From Flavihumibacter sp. ZG627 (GTDB lineage: Bacteria; Bacteroidota; Bacteroidia; Chitinophagales; Chitinophagaceae), in contig NZ_JPHF01000012.1 of the NCBI RefSeq assembly GCF_000814325.1, forward strand, positions 49,768-113,767: DNA of 64,000 bases, read 5' to 3'. Made by a program: the position numbers and the translations under genes. This document shows, one piece after another, positions 26,293 to 36,744 of the stretch. The number at the start of each line of letters is the position of its first letter. The stretch's first letter is position 1. A model generated the notes under the pieces. The model was not told where the DNA came from, did no database searches, and saw only the letters and a program-made list of their open reading frames with translations.

Positions 26293-28638
26293 CTATATAT
26301 CTTTCGATACTTTGCTGAAGCGTTTCCACCATTTGGATTTGGTAACAATACCTGCGGTATCTGTTTTGCCGCATTTTATCTGCGCATCAATAACTGCCAC
26401 CAGTGCCATATTAAAAATGCTGCGTACTGAACTTCCCAGTTGCAATACATGTACCGGCTTCTTCATTCCCATTAATATGGGACCCACTGCATCGGCCCCA
26501 CCTACTTCCCTTAGCAGGTTGTAAGCAATGTTGCCTGCTGCGAGGTTAGGAAAAATGAGCGTATTAACATCTTTGTCAACAAGTTCACTGAAAGGGTAAT
26601 TCTCTTTCAGTATATCCTTATTGAATGCTACACTTGCCTGCATTTCTCCATCAACAACCAGGGAAGGATTTTTTTCCTTAACGATCTTACGTGCGCTGGC
26701 CACCAATTGTGCCTCCGGTGATGCGCTGCTTCCGAAATTAGAATAGCTGAGCATTGCGATCCGAGGAGTGAGGTTGAAATTCCGCACCTCCTTGGCAACC
26801 ATTAATGTTATTTCTGCAAGTTCTTCGGCGGTTGGATTAAAGTTAACCGTTGTGTCTGCCATAAAGATCGGCCCCTTTTTGGTAAGCAAGAGGTACATCC
26901 CGGCAATTTTCTTTACCCCTTCCTCGGTACCTATTACCTGTAAAGCGGGACGAATGGTTTCGTCATAGTTTCTTGTCAATCCGGAAATCATCGCATCTGC
27001 ATCTCCTGTTTCCACCATCATGCAGCCAAAATAATTCCTGTCTTTCATGATCTTGAAAGACTCATATTTATTCATTCCTTTTCTCTGACGCTTCTGGAAA
27101 AACAACTGGCCATAAAACTTCCGCCTGTCCTCTTCTGCGTCGCTCCTTGGATCGATGATGGGCAATCCTTCCAGGTCCAGATTATTTGCTTCAGCAATAC
27201 TCCTGATCTTTTTTTCATCTCCTAACAGAATAGGATATGCGACCCCTTCCTCAAATACGATCTGTGCTGCTTTAAGGATCTTAAGATTATCGGCTTCCGC
27301 AAATACCAGTCGCTTCGGATCACGCCTTGCCTTGCTGCCAATAACCCGCATAAGCTGGTTATCGAGTCCCAACCGGCGGTTGAGCTCAACAGCATAAGCA
27401 TCCCAATCAGCGATGGTGGTGGTGGCAACGCCACTTTCAATTGCAGCCCTTGCTACGGCCGGAGCAATGGTGGATAAAAGACGTGGGTCTAATGGTTTAG
27501 GGATGATGTATTCGGCACCAAAAACGATGTTGCGCTCATTATAAGCGAGGTTAACGATATCGGGAACAGGTGTTTTTGCGAGATCGGCCAGTGCATGTAC
27601 CGCAGCCAGTTTCATGGCTTCATTGATCTGCCGGGCCCTCACATCGAGGGCGCCACGAAATATGAACGGGAATCCCAATACATTGTTAACCTGGTTGGGA
27701 TAATCACTTCTGCCTGTTGCCATGATGATATCTTTTCGGGCGCTCACAGCCATATCATAAGTGATCTCAGGATTAGGATTTGCCATCGCAAAAACGATCG
27801 GGTTTTTTGCCATGCTCTGCACCATTTCACGTGTAACTACATTGCCTACACTAAGCCCAAGAAAAACATCGGCATCCTTCATCGCTTTTTCCAGGGTCCA
27901 GTCCGTTCCCTTTATTGCAAATGGTTCTTTATCTTTTCCCAGGTCAGTTCTTCCCTGGTGTAAAACGCCATCTTTATCAAATAATATGAAATTTTCATAG
28001 CGTGCACCAAGTGAAACATAAAGTTTAACACAGGCCATTGCAGCTGCGCCGGCACCATTTATTACAAACTTTACTTTATCGATCTTTTTCTTTTGCAGCT
28101 CCAGTGCATTGAGTAGAGCGGCCGAACTAATGATAGCCGTTCCGTGCTGGTCGTCATGCATCACCGGAATATTGAGTTGCTCCCTCAACTGCTGTTCTAT
28201 ATAAAAACATTCCGGAGCCTTTATATCTTCCAGATTGATGCCACCAAAAGTTGGTTCCAGGGATTTCACAATCTCAACAAACTTAACAGGATCCTTTTCA
28301 TTTATCTCGATATCAAAAACATCGATATCGGCGAAAATCTTAAAGAGTACGGCCTTTCCTTCCATCACGGGTTTACTTGCTTCAGGTCCAATATCCCCTA
28401 AACCAAGTACTGCCGTACCATTACTGATTACTCCTACCAGGTTTCCCTTGGCAGTATATTTATATACATTTTCTTTATTTGCGGCGATCTCGAGGCAGGG
28501 CTCGGCTACGCCTGGGCTGTATGCAAGCGAAAGATCACGCTGGGTCTTAGCTTCCTTAGTGGGTACTACTTCAATTTTGCCAGGTTTGCCCTTTGAATGA
28601 TATTCCAGGGCCTGAAATCTTCTGGTTTCTTTACTCAT
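26293..28638 (-). CDS. maeB: NADP-dependent malic enzyme with phosphotransacetylase-like domain
   Basis: A 781-residue enzyme that decarboxylates malate to pyruvate with NADP reduction. The N-terminal malic domain ([13 protein letters not shown] near 39; [19 protein letters not shown] near 160) and NAD(P)-binding domain ([15 protein letters not shown]) are followed from about residue 430 by a phosphate-acetyltransferase-like domain that in E. coli MaeB is regulatory (acetyl-CoA), not catalytic. Length matches the MaeB class. A probable promoter lies close upstream. Confidence 0.96.
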   Translation of the reverse strand: MSKETRRFQALEYHSKGKPGKIEVVPTKEAKTQRDLSLAYSPGVAEPCLEIAANKENVYKYTAKGNLVGVISNGTAVLGLGDIGPEASKPVMEGKAVLFKIFADIDVFDIEINEKDPVKFVEIVKSLEPTFGGINLEDIKAPECFYIEQQLREQLNIPVMHDDQHGTAIISSAALLNALELQKKKIDKVKFVINGAGAAAMACVKLYVSLGARYENFILFDKDGVLHQGRTDLGKDKEPFAIKGTDWTLEKAMKDADVFLGLSVGNVVTREMVQSMAKNPIVFAMANPNPEITYDMAVSARKDIIMATGRSDYPNQVNNVLGFPFIFRGALDVRARQINEAMKLAAVHALADLAKTPVPDIVNLAYNERNIVFGAEYIIPKPLDPRLLSTIAPAVARAAIESGVATTTIADWDAYAVELNRRLGLDNQLMRVIGSKARRDPKRLVFAEADNLKILKAAQIVFEEGVAYPILLGDEKKIRSIAEANNLDLEGLPIIDPRSDAEEDRRKFYGQLFFQKRQRKGMNKYESFKIMKDRNYFGCMMVETGDADAMISGLTRNYDETIRPALQVIGTEEGVKKIAGMYLLLTKKGPIFMADTTVNFNPTAEELAEITLMVAKEVRNFNLTPRIAMLSYSNFGSSASPEAQLVASARKIVKEKNPSLVVDGEMQASVAFNKDILKENYPFSELVDKDVNTLIFPNLAAGNIAYNLLREVGGADAVGPILMGMKKPVHVLQLGSSVRSIFNMALVAVIDAQIKCGKTDTAGIVTKSKWWKRFSKVSKDI

Positions 28639-28675
28639 ACAGATATTTTATGGGGCACGGTTGTTTTGAGGGGTG

Positions 28676-28682
28676 CAAAATA
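28676..28682 (-). promoter_or_regulatory. Probable promoter -7 box of maeB
   Basis: The minus strand reads TATTTTG followed by CACCCC, one base shorter between TA and TTTG than the consensus, but with the same downstream GCACCCC seen at the rRNA-type promoters near 63.6 kb. The leader would be about 32 nt. Confidence 0.45.
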
Positions 28683-28693
28683 CGAAAATGGTA

Positions 28694-29884
28694 TCAGGAC
28701 GGGTAATTGGCAGTAGCGCCTAGCCATGCCATCATTGCTATTCCGGTGGAGATGGCATCTTCATCTATATTGAATGTTGGTGTATGAACACCTGAACTGA
28801 TGCCTTTTTCAATGTTCATTACCCCCAGCCTGTAAAAGCATCCTGGGATCTGTTGGGAATAATAGCCAAAGTCTTCGGCACCCATTCGGATCTCGGTTTC
28901 TTCTACCCTGGAAGAACCCAGCAATTCAACTGCTTGCTCAACGGCCACAGTATGCAGCATTTCATTATTATAAACGGTGGGATATCCGATATCTATATGC
29001 AGGTCAATTTCTGCACCCATTGCAGTTGCCAGTCCTTCTACAATATTCCGGATTAGTTCATGGGCTTTATAACGCCATTCTTCGTCCATGGCCCTGAATG
29101 TTCCCATGAGCTTAACTTCATGTGGAATAACATTTGTTGTATGCCCCCCCTGGAAAGAGGTAATTGACAACACGGATCGCTGCACGGGGTCAGCATTTCG
29201 GCTGATCACCTGCTGTAAAGCAATTACTAAATGCGATGCAATGAGGATTGGGTCGGCCGTGGTATGAGGTGCTGCAGCATGGCCCCCTTTTGCCTTTATA
29301 GTAATATAGATCTCATCGGCGCTTGCCATTACTTTTCCACTCCGGAAGCTCACTTGCCCTACCTGCATTTGCGGGTGAACATGCATGCCAAATATTGCCG
29401 CAGGCCTTGGATTTTCCAATACTCCATCCCTGATCATTAGACTAGCACCACCCGGGTTCTTTTCTTCACCGGGCTGGAAAAGAAGCTTAATGGTTCCTTC
29501 CCAATCTCCTTTCAATTCATGGAGGATCTTTGCGGCTCCCAGGAGGCAGGTCGTGTGAACATCATGTCCACACGCATGCATGATGCCATTTTTGGTGGAC
29601 TTATAAGGAATATCATTTGCTTCCTGGATAGGAAGGGCATCCATATCGGCGCGAAGTGCAATGGTGCGGGAGGAGGGATTGCGCCCCTCAATTATTCCTA
29701 CCACACCTGTTTCAGCCATAATGGTAAAAGGAATACCCTGCTTTTGCAGAAAGTCCTGTATATAGGCGCTTGTTTCAAATTCCTGGTAGCTTAATTCAGG
29801 ATTGGCATGAAGGTGATGCCTGATGGCAATAAATTCATCGGCATAGGTAGCTGCTTTTTGCAGAATGCTATCTTTTAATGACAT
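28694..29884 (-). CDS. M20 family amidohydrolase (N-acyl amino acid or hippurate hydrolase-like)
   Basis: A 396-residue metallohydrolase from the ATG at 29884. It shows the family's RHHLHANPELSYQEFETS start, the metal-binding GHDVHTTCLLG stretch, FQPGEEKNPGGA with the catalytic glutamate pair, and the later HVHPQM and RMGAEDFGYY segments. Such enzymes release amino acids from N-acyl conjugates using two metal ions. The substrate is unknown. No signal peptide is present, so it should be cytoplasmic. It lies 55 bp upstream of maeB on the same strand. Confidence 0.92.
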   Translation of the reverse strand: MSLKDSILQKAATYADEFIAIRHHLHANPELSYQEFETSAYIQDFLQKQGIPFTIMAETGVVGIIEGRNPSSRTIALRADMDALPIQEANDIPYKSTKNGIMHACGHDVHTTCLLGAAKILHELKGDWEGTIKLLFQPGEEKNPGGASLMIRDGVLENPRPAAIFGMHVHPQMQVGQVSFRSGKVMASADEIYITIKAKGGHAAAPHTTADPILIASHLVIALQQVISRNADPVQRSVLSITSFQGGHTTNVIPHEVKLMGTFRAMDEEWRYKAHELIRNIVEGLATAMGAEIDLHIDIGYPTVYNNEMLHTVAVEQAVELLGSSRVEETEIRMGAEDFGYYSQQIPGCFYRLGVMNIEKGISSGVHTPTFNIDEDAISTGIAMMAWLGATANYPS

Positions 29885-29923
29885 TCCGCAAATATAGGGA
29901 GAAGCCATCAGCAGAGCGATGCA

Positions 29924-30352
29924 TCAGCGTTCCCCACTTTTATCCGGGTTCACTTCAATGGTATCATTTACTATATATACATTCTGCTTGAATTCCCTGG
30001 CCAACTGACGCTGGTAGTTTTCTGCTTCATCGCGGGTCTCAAAATTCCCCACCCGCAGGCGGAAATAAGGACTTTGATAAAGGAGGTATGCTTTAAGCTC
30101 CGGATAGAGACGATACACGGTGGTTTTTGCTTCAATAGCCGCATTCCTGTCGGTTGTATTGATCACCTGTATCCGAAAGCCTTTTGCGGTTCGTCTTGCA
30201 TTGCGGGTGGTGTATTCATTTATCTCTACCTGCTTCTGTATTAAAAGATCTATCCTGGAATCTTTCTGTACCGTTAATGTATCGCCAGGCAATTGCCCAA
30301 AAGCAGCCAGTGTAACTAAAGCCAATGTTATCATCATTGCAAAGGGTTTCAT
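29924..30352 (-). CDS. SPOR-domain secreted protein
   Basis: A 142-residue protein with a signal peptide (MKPFAMMITLALVTLAAFGQ) and a C-terminal SPOR domain at about 57-132 (GFRIQVINTTDRNAAIEAKT; YFRLRVGNFETRDEAENYQ). SPOR domains bind denuded peptidoglycan, so it probably sits in the periplasm at sites of wall remodelling. It lies 39 bp upstream of the M20 gene. Confidence 0.88.
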   Translation of the reverse strand: MKPFAMMITLALVTLAAFGQLPGDTLTVQKDSRIDLLIQKQVEINEYTTRNARRTAKGFRIQVINTTDRNAAIEAKTTVYRLYPELKAYLLYQSPYFRLRVGNFETRDEAENYQRQLAREFKQNVYIVNDTIEVNPDKSGER

Positions 30353-30397
30353 ATAGGTGGTTTTATCAAATTCCCCGCCAAACTCTATCTGTAGACG

Positions 30398-31072
30398 TTA
30401 ATACCCACCCAATTGGTGGTCAGGTGCTCCGGAAACAATAGCAACGCTTGAACTGCACCCAAGTCGGTTGGCTCCTGCATTAACCATGGCGATGGCTGTG
30501 GCATAATCGCGGATGCCTCCCGATGCCTTGATCCTGACGGAGGCGGGGAGATGTTTTTTCATGAGGTGAACGGCTTCAATACTGGCTCCTTTTTCGGCGT
30601 AGCCAGTGGATGTTTTCATGAAATCAATGCCCAGCGGCCCGAGCTTTTCACAACAGGAAATGATCTCTTCGGGGTAAAGGATTCCGGATTCAATGATAAC
30701 CTTCAGGATGCGGCCTTTATTGTGGCAAACCTCCACGAGCAGGCTTACTTCTTTCTGGAGATAGGCGTAGTCTGCCTGCCTTAACGCAATAAGATTTATT
30801 ACCATATCTATCTCATGGGCGCCATCCACAATGGCCAGTATTGTTTCCGCCACCTTGGCTTCCGTAGCAGAATAACCAAAAGGAAATCCTACCACCGTTG
30901 CGATTTTTACATTGGTGGGGGCCAGTATAGTGGCAGCTCTTTTAACAAAAGGTGGTGGAACACAAACTGCAGCAAAGCCATATTGAACTGCTTCTGAACA
31001 GCATTGTTCAATTTCTGCAATGGTTGTTGTGGGCTTAAGGATCGTATGATCAATGGATGCGGCGATGTTCAT
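30398..31072 (-). CDS. deoC: Deoxyribose-phosphate aldolase
   Basis: A 224-residue aldolase that splits 2-deoxyribose-5-phosphate into glyceraldehyde-3-phosphate and acetaldehyde in deoxynucleoside breakdown. The Schiff-base lysine is K153 (FMKTSTGY), and the second active-site lysine is K182 (RIKASGGIR). The ATG at 31072 is preferred over a TTG two codons upstream. It is divergent from the amidohydrolase gene at 31158. Confidence 0.96.
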   Translation of the reverse strand: MNIAASIDHTILKPTTTIAEIEQCCSEAVQYGFAAVCVPPPFVKRAATILAPTNVKIATVVGFPFGYSATEAKVAETILAIVDGAHEIDMVINLIALRQADYAYLQKEVSLLVEVCHNKGRILKVIIESGILYPEEIISCCEKLGPLGIDFMKTSTGYAEKGASIEAVHLMKKHLPASVRIKASGGIRDYATAIAMVNAGANRLGCSSSVAIVSGAPDHQLGGY

Positions 31073-31157
31073 AAACAATATATGCCGTTGATAAAAATCG
31101 GTAATCGAAGTTATACCATTTACTTATATTCGGCGATAGCTAAATAAACTAACACTC

Positions 31158-34100
31158 ATGAGAAGGCAAACCCTGTTTCACCACGGGCGAAGGCTTACGT
31201 CCTTATTGGGCGGACTGCTTTTAGCGTCCCTCGTTCATGCACAGCCGACCTTTCCGGTCAATGGCATAGCAGAAGAACGTCAATCTACTTACGCATTTAC
31301 AAATGCCACCATCGTTACCAGTGAAAAGACCACCCTTACACCTGCAACACTTGTTGTAAAAGATGGGCGTATCACTGCCGTGGGTACCAATGTACCTGTT
31401 CCAAAAGAGGCCATGGTGATCGACTGCAAAGGAAAGTTTATCTATCCTTCCTTTATTGATATCTACAGCGATTATGGGATGCCGGTAGTGGAGCGGCAGC
31501 AGCGCGGATTTAATTTTAATGCACCTGCCCAGTTAACCTCTAACCAGAAAGGGCCATATGGCTGGAACCAGGCCATCAAATCAGATGTTTCCGCTTCAAC
31601 CATTTTTGTTGCGGATGATTCTAAGGCAAAGGGATTACGTGACCTGGGTTTCGGAACGGTATTGACCCATCAGAAAGACGGTATCGCCAGAGGTACAGGT
31701 AGCATAGTAACGCTTGCCAATGAAAAGGAGAATAAGGTGATACTAAAAGACAGGGCCAGTGCTCATTACTCTTTTAACAAAGGAAGCTCCACACAGAGTT
31801 ATCCTGGTTCACTAATGGGTGCAATAGCATTGTTGAGGCAAACTTATATTGATTCCAAATGGTACCAGAAAAACCAGGATAAGGAAGGCCTTAACCTGAG
31901 TCTCCGTTCCTGGAATGATAACCAACCTCTGCCGCAGGTATTTGAGGCCAATGATAAATGGAATGCCCTGCGTGCCGATAAGATAGGTGATGAGTTTGGT
32001 GTACAGTATATTATTAAAGCTGGCGGAAATGAATACCAGCGCATCAGCGATATGGCCGCCTCTAAGGCAGCATTCATCCTGCCACTGAACTTTCCGCAGG
32101 CAATGGATGTTGATGATCCTAATGATGCCCGCTTTGTTTCCTTATCTGATATGAAACACTGGGAACTGGCCCCAACCAATGCCGCTGCTTTTGAAAAAGC
32201 AAATATTCCTTTCTGTATTACAACGGCTGACCTCCGTGATACTAAACAGTTTATGGCAGCATTGCGCAAAGCTATTGAGCACGGCCTATCTGAAACCAAA
32301 GCACTTGAAGCCCTTACAAAGACCCCGGCAACCTTGTTGGGATTGTATGGTGAAGTCGGAAGTCTTGATGCAGGCAAACTGGCCAATTTCATTATAACTT
32401 CCGGACCCGTTTTTGCAGAGAAGACAACAATATTTCAAAACTGGATACAAGGTGAGAAATATGTGTTGAATGAATCAGGATGGGATGCAGCGGCAGGACA
32501 GTATACCATAAATCTGAATTCAGATAAAGGCACAACAAAATATTTGCTTGATGTAAAGAATAATAGCAGTGCACAGGTGCTTGATAAAGATACCTTGCCT
32601 GCCAGGTTCAGTTTTGATGGCAAAATGGTTCGAATAAGTTTTCCTGAAAGCAAGCAATCCAAAAAGAATATTCGTTTGAGTGGTGCCAGAATTGGTGATG
32701 AATGGCATGGCAGTGGTGAGGATGCTAATGGAAATAAAGTGCTTTGGATGGCTAGTCTAACAAAGGCAGCTACTACCAAAGAAGACAGTGCAAAGAAAAA
32801 ATCATTACCTCAATTGACAACCGTAACCTATCCATTCAACGGATATGGATGGGAAAAGGCACCTGCCCGGGAACCTATCCTGATCCGAAATGCTACTGTA
32901 TGGACAAACGAGAAGGAAGGTCGCTTGGAGGGTGCAGATGTGATGGTGAAGAACGGAAAGATAACAGCCATAGGCAAGGGACTTGCAGATGGCGGTGCAA
33001 CAATTGTTGATGGCACCGGGAAGCATCTAACTGCAGGTATAATTGATGAGCATTCTCATATTGCTGCAGCATCCATTAATGAGGGGGGGCAGTCAGTTAC
33101 GTCAGAAGTTCGCATTGCAGATAACCTTAATCCGGATGATATCAATATCTATCGCCAGCTCAGTGGCGGGGTAACTTCTTCACATATACTACATGGCTCT
33201 GCAAATACAATCGGAGGCCAGACCCAGCTTATAAAGTTACGTTGGGGTGCAAATGCAGAAGACCTGAAATTCGCCAATTGGGATCCTTTTATCAAGTTTG
33301 CATTAGGAGAAAATGTGAAGCGTTCCGGAGCATCCCAGAACAACCGTTTCCCTGATTCACGAATGGGTGTGGAAGAGGTGCTGATGGATGCATTTACACG
33401 TGCGCTTGATTATGACAATGCTGTTAAAGCAGCTTCTTCATCGGCAAAGGGAAAAAAATCTGTGGCTACTGATCCGTGGACTGTTGTGCGTCGTGATCTT
33501 GAGCTGGATGCATTGGCCGAGATCATAAATAAAAAGCGTTTCATTACCTGTCACTCTTATGTGCAAAGTGAGATCACAGCGGCTATGCGGGTAGGTGAGA
33601 AGTTCGGTTTCACATTCAATACATTTACGCATATACTGGAAGGCTATAAGGTAGCTGATAAGATGAAAGATCATGGCGCCAGTGTTTCCACTTTCAGTGA
33701 TTGGTGGAATTATAAAATGGAAGTAGTAGATGCCATCCCCTATAATGCTACGTTGATGCACCAGGTAGGGCTTAATGTTGCCATTAATTCCGATGATGCG
33801 GAAATGGCCCGTCGCCTTAACCAGGAGGCAGCAAAAAGTGTAAAATACGGCGGCATGAGTGAGGAAGATGCTTTGAAAATGGTGACACTCAATCCGGCAA
33901 AAATGCTTCATGTGGATGACCGTGTGGGAAGCATTCGTGTGGGAAAAGATGCTGACCTGGTATTATGGTCCGATAACCCGCTAAGTATCTATGCAAAGGC
34001 TGAAAAAACCATCGTTGATGGTATCGTTTACTTTGATCGTGAAAAAGACAAGGAACTGCGCGCTAAGATTGTAGATGAACGCAGCCGGCTCGTTCAGAAA

Positions 34101-34238
34101 ATGATGGGAGAGAAAAAGGCCGGTATGCCTTCACGACCAGCTGAGGCAAGCATGGAATTGATGCATACCTGCAGCGACCATTATCATAATCATGGTTTGC
34201 TTGTAGTAGATGCAGATGAAATCAACGGTAACAATTAA
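31158..34238 (+). CDS. Secreted amidohydrolase with a degenerate first and a complete second domain
   Basis: A 1,026-residue protein with a signal peptide (ending LLLASLVHAQ). It holds two imidazolonepropionase-like amidohydrolase units. The first (about 45-440) has PSFIDIYSDYG where active enzymes have PGFID-x-HxH, so it lacks the first metal ligands. The second (about 575-975) keeps the set: IDEHSH, GVTSSHILHG, FITCHSY, THILEG and INSDDAEM. It is probably a periplasmic hydrolase of cyclic amides or peptides with one working metal site; the substrate is unknown. Its stop is 10 bp before the next gene, which encodes another degenerate unit. Confidence 0.88.
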   Translation: MRRQTLFHHGRRLTSLLGGLLLASLVHAQPTFPVNGIAEERQSTYAFTNATIVTSEKTTLTPATLVVKDGRITAVGTNVPVPKEAMVIDCKGKFIYPSFIDIYSDYGMPVVERQQRGFNFNAPAQLTSNQKGPYGWNQAIKSDVSASTIFVADDSKAKGLRDLGFGTVLTHQKDGIARGTGSIVTLANEKENKVILKDRASAHYSFNKGSSTQSYPGSLMGAIALLRQTYIDSKWYQKNQDKEGLNLSLRSWNDNQPLPQVFEANDKWNALRADKIGDEFGVQYIIKAGGNEYQRISDMAASKAAFILPLNFPQAMDVDDPNDARFVSLSDMKHWELAPTNAAAFEKANIPFCITTADLRDTKQFMAALRKAIEHGLSETKALEALTKTPATLLGLYGEVGSLDAGKLANFIITSGPVFAEKTTIFQNWIQGEKYVLNESGWDAAAGQYTINLNSDKGTTKYLLDVKNNSSAQVLDKDTLPARFSFDGKMVRISFPESKQSKKNIRLSGARIGDEWHGSGEDANGNKVLWMASLTKAATTKEDSAKKKSLPQLTTVTYPFNGYGWEKAPAREPILIRNATVWTNEKEGRLEGADVMVKNGKITAIGKGLADGGATIVDGTGKHLTAGIIDEHSHIAAASINEGGQSVTSEVRIADNLNPDDINIYRQLSGGVTSSHILHGSANTIGGQTQLIKLRWGANAEDLKFANWDPFIKFALGENVKRSGASQNNRFPDSRMGVEEVLMDAFTRALDYDNAVKAASSSAKGKKSVATDPWTVVRRDLELDALAEIINKKRFITCHSYVQSEITAAMRVGEKFGFTFNTFTHILEGYKVADKMKDHGASVSTFSDWWNYKMEVVDAIPYNATLMHQVGLNVAINSDDAEMARRLNQEAAKSVKYGGMSEEDALKMVTLNPAKMLHVDDRVGSIRVGKDADLVLWSDNPLSIYAKAEKTIVDGIVYFDREKDKELRAKIVDERSRLVQKMMGEKKAGMPSRPAEASMELMHTCSDHYHNHGLLVVDADEINGNN

Positions 34239-34248
34239 AGGCAAAAAA

Positions 34249-35553
34249 ATGAAGAAATTATTATTCACTATATGTTGTGGTTTATTATTGACCACTTCAA
34301 GCCATGCACAGGAAAACGTTTACCCTGCTAAGGAATATAAGGGGTTATTATTTATTACGAATGCAACCGTTCACGTTGGGAATGGACAGGTTATTGAGGG
34401 GACAACCATTGAGGTCCGCAACGGAAAAATAGATAAGATTGGAAAGGATATACCGGTTCCGCAAGGTGACGTTAAGGTTTTTGATGTGAAGGGAAAACAT
34501 GTTTATCCCGGGCTTATACTCACCAATTCACAGCTCGGCCTGGTAGAGGTTCCAAGTGTTCGCGCTACTGTAGACAGCAGGGAGATCGGTGATCTGAATC
34601 CTTCTGTCAGGTCCATTGTTGCTTACAACACTGATTCCAAGGTTATCAACACTTTAAAGAGTAATGGAATATTACTTGCCAATGTGGTTCCTTTGGGAGG
34701 CTTGATCAGCGGATCATCTTCAGTGGTACAACTAGATGCATGGAATTATGAGGATGCAGCCTATCGCATGGAGAATGCCATCCATTTCCGTATGCCCAGC
34801 CTGATAAACCGGCCAAATCCATTTGCAGCTTTTATGGGTATTGTTCCCCAAACGGATCCTTTGAAAAGAGGTATGGAACAAATTGCTGAAGTCAAAGCTT
34901 TTTTCAGGCAGGCACAGGCTTATGCAAATACTTCGAAGCCCCATTCCACCAATCTTAAATATGCTTCTGTAAAAGGCCTCTTCAACAAGAGCCAGAAACT
35001 ATTTGTGCATTGTGACATTGTTAAAGAGATGCTTGTTGCCGTTGATTTCGTGAAGGAATTTGGGATGGATGTTGTGATTGTTGGCGGAAGCGAAAGTTAC
35101 CAGATTGCACCGCTCCTTAAAGCAAATAATATAGCTGTGATCCTGAATCAACCCCACAGTTTGCCAACCATGCAGGATGATGATGTAGACCAGCCTTACA
35201 AAACTGCTGCAGCATTACAGAAAGCAGGTGTCCTTTTTGCCATCAATGATGAAGACGGACAAACAAGAGGTCGTAACCTTCCATTCAATGCAGGAACAGC
35301 GGCTGCCTACGGCCTCACAAAGGAACAGGCGCTGCAGGCCATAACCCTGAACGCTGCAACCATACTAGGAGTAGGCGACAGAACAGGTTCCATCGAAGTG
35401 GGAAAGGATGCAAATATTGTTGTGAGTGAAGGTGATATTCTTGATATGCGCACCAGCCTTGTTACCCACGCATTTATCCAGGGCCGCCATGTTGATTTAA
35501 CCGATAAGCACAAGCAGTTATATGAGCGTTACAAACAGAAATACGCCAAATAG
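34249..35553 (+). CDS. Secreted amidohydrolase-like protein lacking metal ligands
   Basis: A 434-residue protein; the ATG at 34249 is chosen because it begins a signal peptide (MKKLLFTICCGLLLTTSSHAQ), while an upstream in-frame ATG lies inside the previous gene. The fold is amidohydrolase (LFITNATVHVGNGQVIEG at the start; GDRTGSIEVGKDANIVVSEG at the end), but the metal-binding HxH is replaced by YPGLILTNSQLG. It is probably a non-catalytic partner of the 1,026-residue protein encoded 10 bp upstream, or an enzyme using different ligands. Co-transcription is very likely and a terminator follows. Confidence 0.85.
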   Translation: MKKLLFTICCGLLLTTSSHAQENVYPAKEYKGLLFITNATVHVGNGQVIEGTTIEVRNGKIDKIGKDIPVPQGDVKVFDVKGKHVYPGLILTNSQLGLVEVPSVRATVDSREIGDLNPSVRSIVAYNTDSKVINTLKSNGILLANVVPLGGLISGSSSVVQLDAWNYEDAAYRMENAIHFRMPSLINRPNPFAAFMGIVPQTDPLKRGMEQIAEVKAFFRQAQAYANTSKPHSTNLKYASVKGLFNKSQKLFVHCDIVKEMLVAVDFVKEFGMDVVIVGGSESYQIAPLLKANNIAVILNQPHSLPTMQDDDVDQPYKTAAALQKAGVLFAINDEDGQTRGRNLPFNAGTAAAYGLTKEQALQAITLNAATILGVGDRTGSIEVGKDANIVVSEGDILDMRTSLVTHAFIQGRHVDLTDKHKQLYERYKQKYAK

Positions 35554-35573
35554 GTAATGAGTTCTTTTTTATT

Positions 35574-35604
35574 AAAGCCAGGCAATCTGCCTGGCTTTTT
35601 TTTT
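35574..35604 (+). terminator. Terminator of the amidohydrolase operon
   Basis: A perfect stem (AAAGCCAGGCA, loop ATC, TGCCTGGCTTT) followed by a run of T, 21 bp after the stop codon at 35553. Confidence 0.93.
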
Positions 35605-35800
35605 GTCAATGGGTTACTTTTTCGTAGTTTCGATATTAATCAATGAGGATTATTCATTTCCTCCATCCGCTTTGCTTCCATAAAAGCAGATTGCTTTCCC
35701 TCAACATTTGCCCACATAGTGTAACGAATTTTTGTTTGGCTTAAATGCTACTAACGTGCTGCTGTACAAAAAGCATTCTTAACCAAAAAAATGTTATTGT

Positions 35801-36241
35801 ATGAAAAGGCAAATTCTTTCAATTGTATCGTTGCGTTTTATGATCGCAGCAACCGTATTGACGGCATCATCGGTTACAGGTGCTGCACCTTCTTTCCCTT
35901 CGGGAAACCCAGTGTTGGCGCTCGATTCCATCGTGGATGAACAACCCCAGGTAAGTTATCTTGGTAGTGATGAGGAGTATTATTACTTCCGGATACAGTT
36001 CATCAACAGTGATGGCTCGCGGAATGAAATTACACTACGCGATAAATCAAATGGTACCGTCCTCTATAGTGATAATTTCACTTCACCAATTTTTCTAAAA
36101 AGGATCGCTGTTCCCAGAGATATTACTTTTTTGCAGTGGGAGCTGGAGAAAAAGAGTGGAAAGGGAAAACCTTACAAAACTTACCAGAGTTTTACTACAG
36201 AAGTAAAGAAGCGCGAAGAAGTTTACGTTACCAGGCTCTAA
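35801..36241 (+). CDS. Secreted protein of unknown function
   Basis: A 146-residue protein with a signal peptide-like N-terminus (MIAATVLTASSVTGAAP at 14-30). The mature part is strand-rich and carries YYYFRIQFINSDGSRNEITL and a lysine-rich C-terminus. I do not recognise the family. The 247-bp gap upstream holds the previous operon's terminator and possibly a weak -7 box (TAGTTTCG) near 35625. It may be an envelope or stress-related protein; that is a guess. Confidence 0.6.
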   Translation: MKRQILSIVSLRFMIAATVLTASSVTGAAPSFPSGNPVLALDSIVDEQPQVSYLGSDEEYYYFRIQFINSDGSRNEITLRDKSNGTVLYSDNFTSPIFLKRIAVPRDITFLQWELEKKSGKGKPYKTYQSFTTEVKKREEVYVTRL

Positions 36242-36304
36242 GTGATATTTATCACCTTTTTACTTTTTCCTTCGTAGTAACTTAAAGAATTAAAATCCTT
36301 AGTT

Positions 36305-36724
36305 ATGAAGCGAATGAAATTGTTGATTGGTCTGGCACTGCTGATGGTCATTGGTTTCTCGGCATGTTCTTCTGACGATGATCCTGTGCCTACTGATAAT
36401 TCCCTCATCACTAGTGGTGGGTGGGTTGTTCATCTGTATACTGATGATAATATTGATGAAACATCACATTATACCGGCTATACATTCGTGTTTGGGAATG
36501 GTGGTAATCTGGCCGTTTCCAAAACCGGAGTTTCAGTTACTGGTACATGGGGAATCCGAATGGATGATGGAAAAAAGAAACTGGACATTGCTATGGTCAC
36601 AACAGATGCTGACCTCCTTGAACTTAACGATGACTGGGTTATAAAATCACTAACCAGCAGTCTTATAGAGTTAGAGGATGATAATGCTGCATCTGGTGAA
36701 GTACTTCATTTCCAAAAGAAGTGA
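36305..36724 (+). CDS. Predicted surface lipoprotein of unknown function
   Basis: A 139-residue protein with a lipoprotein signal: GFSAC, lipidated C21, followed at once by SSDDD, an acidic stretch like the lipoprotein export signal that sends Bacteroidota lipoproteins to the cell surface. The rest resembles small lipocalin-like domains (VHLYTDDNIDETSHYTGY; TGTWGIRMDDGKKKL) but the match is weak. Its 3' end is convergent with the DUF1080 gene, with a 16-bp hairpin at 36749-36787. Confidence 0.7.
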   Translation: MKRMKLLIGLALLMVIGFSACSSDDDPVPTDNSLITSGGWVVHLYTDDNIDETSHYTGYTFVFGNGGNLAVSKTGVSVTGTWGIRMDDGKKKLDIAMVTTDADLLELNDDWVIKSLTSSLIELEDDNAASGEVLHFQKK

Positions 36725-36744
36725 ACCTTAAAGGGAAAGTAAAT

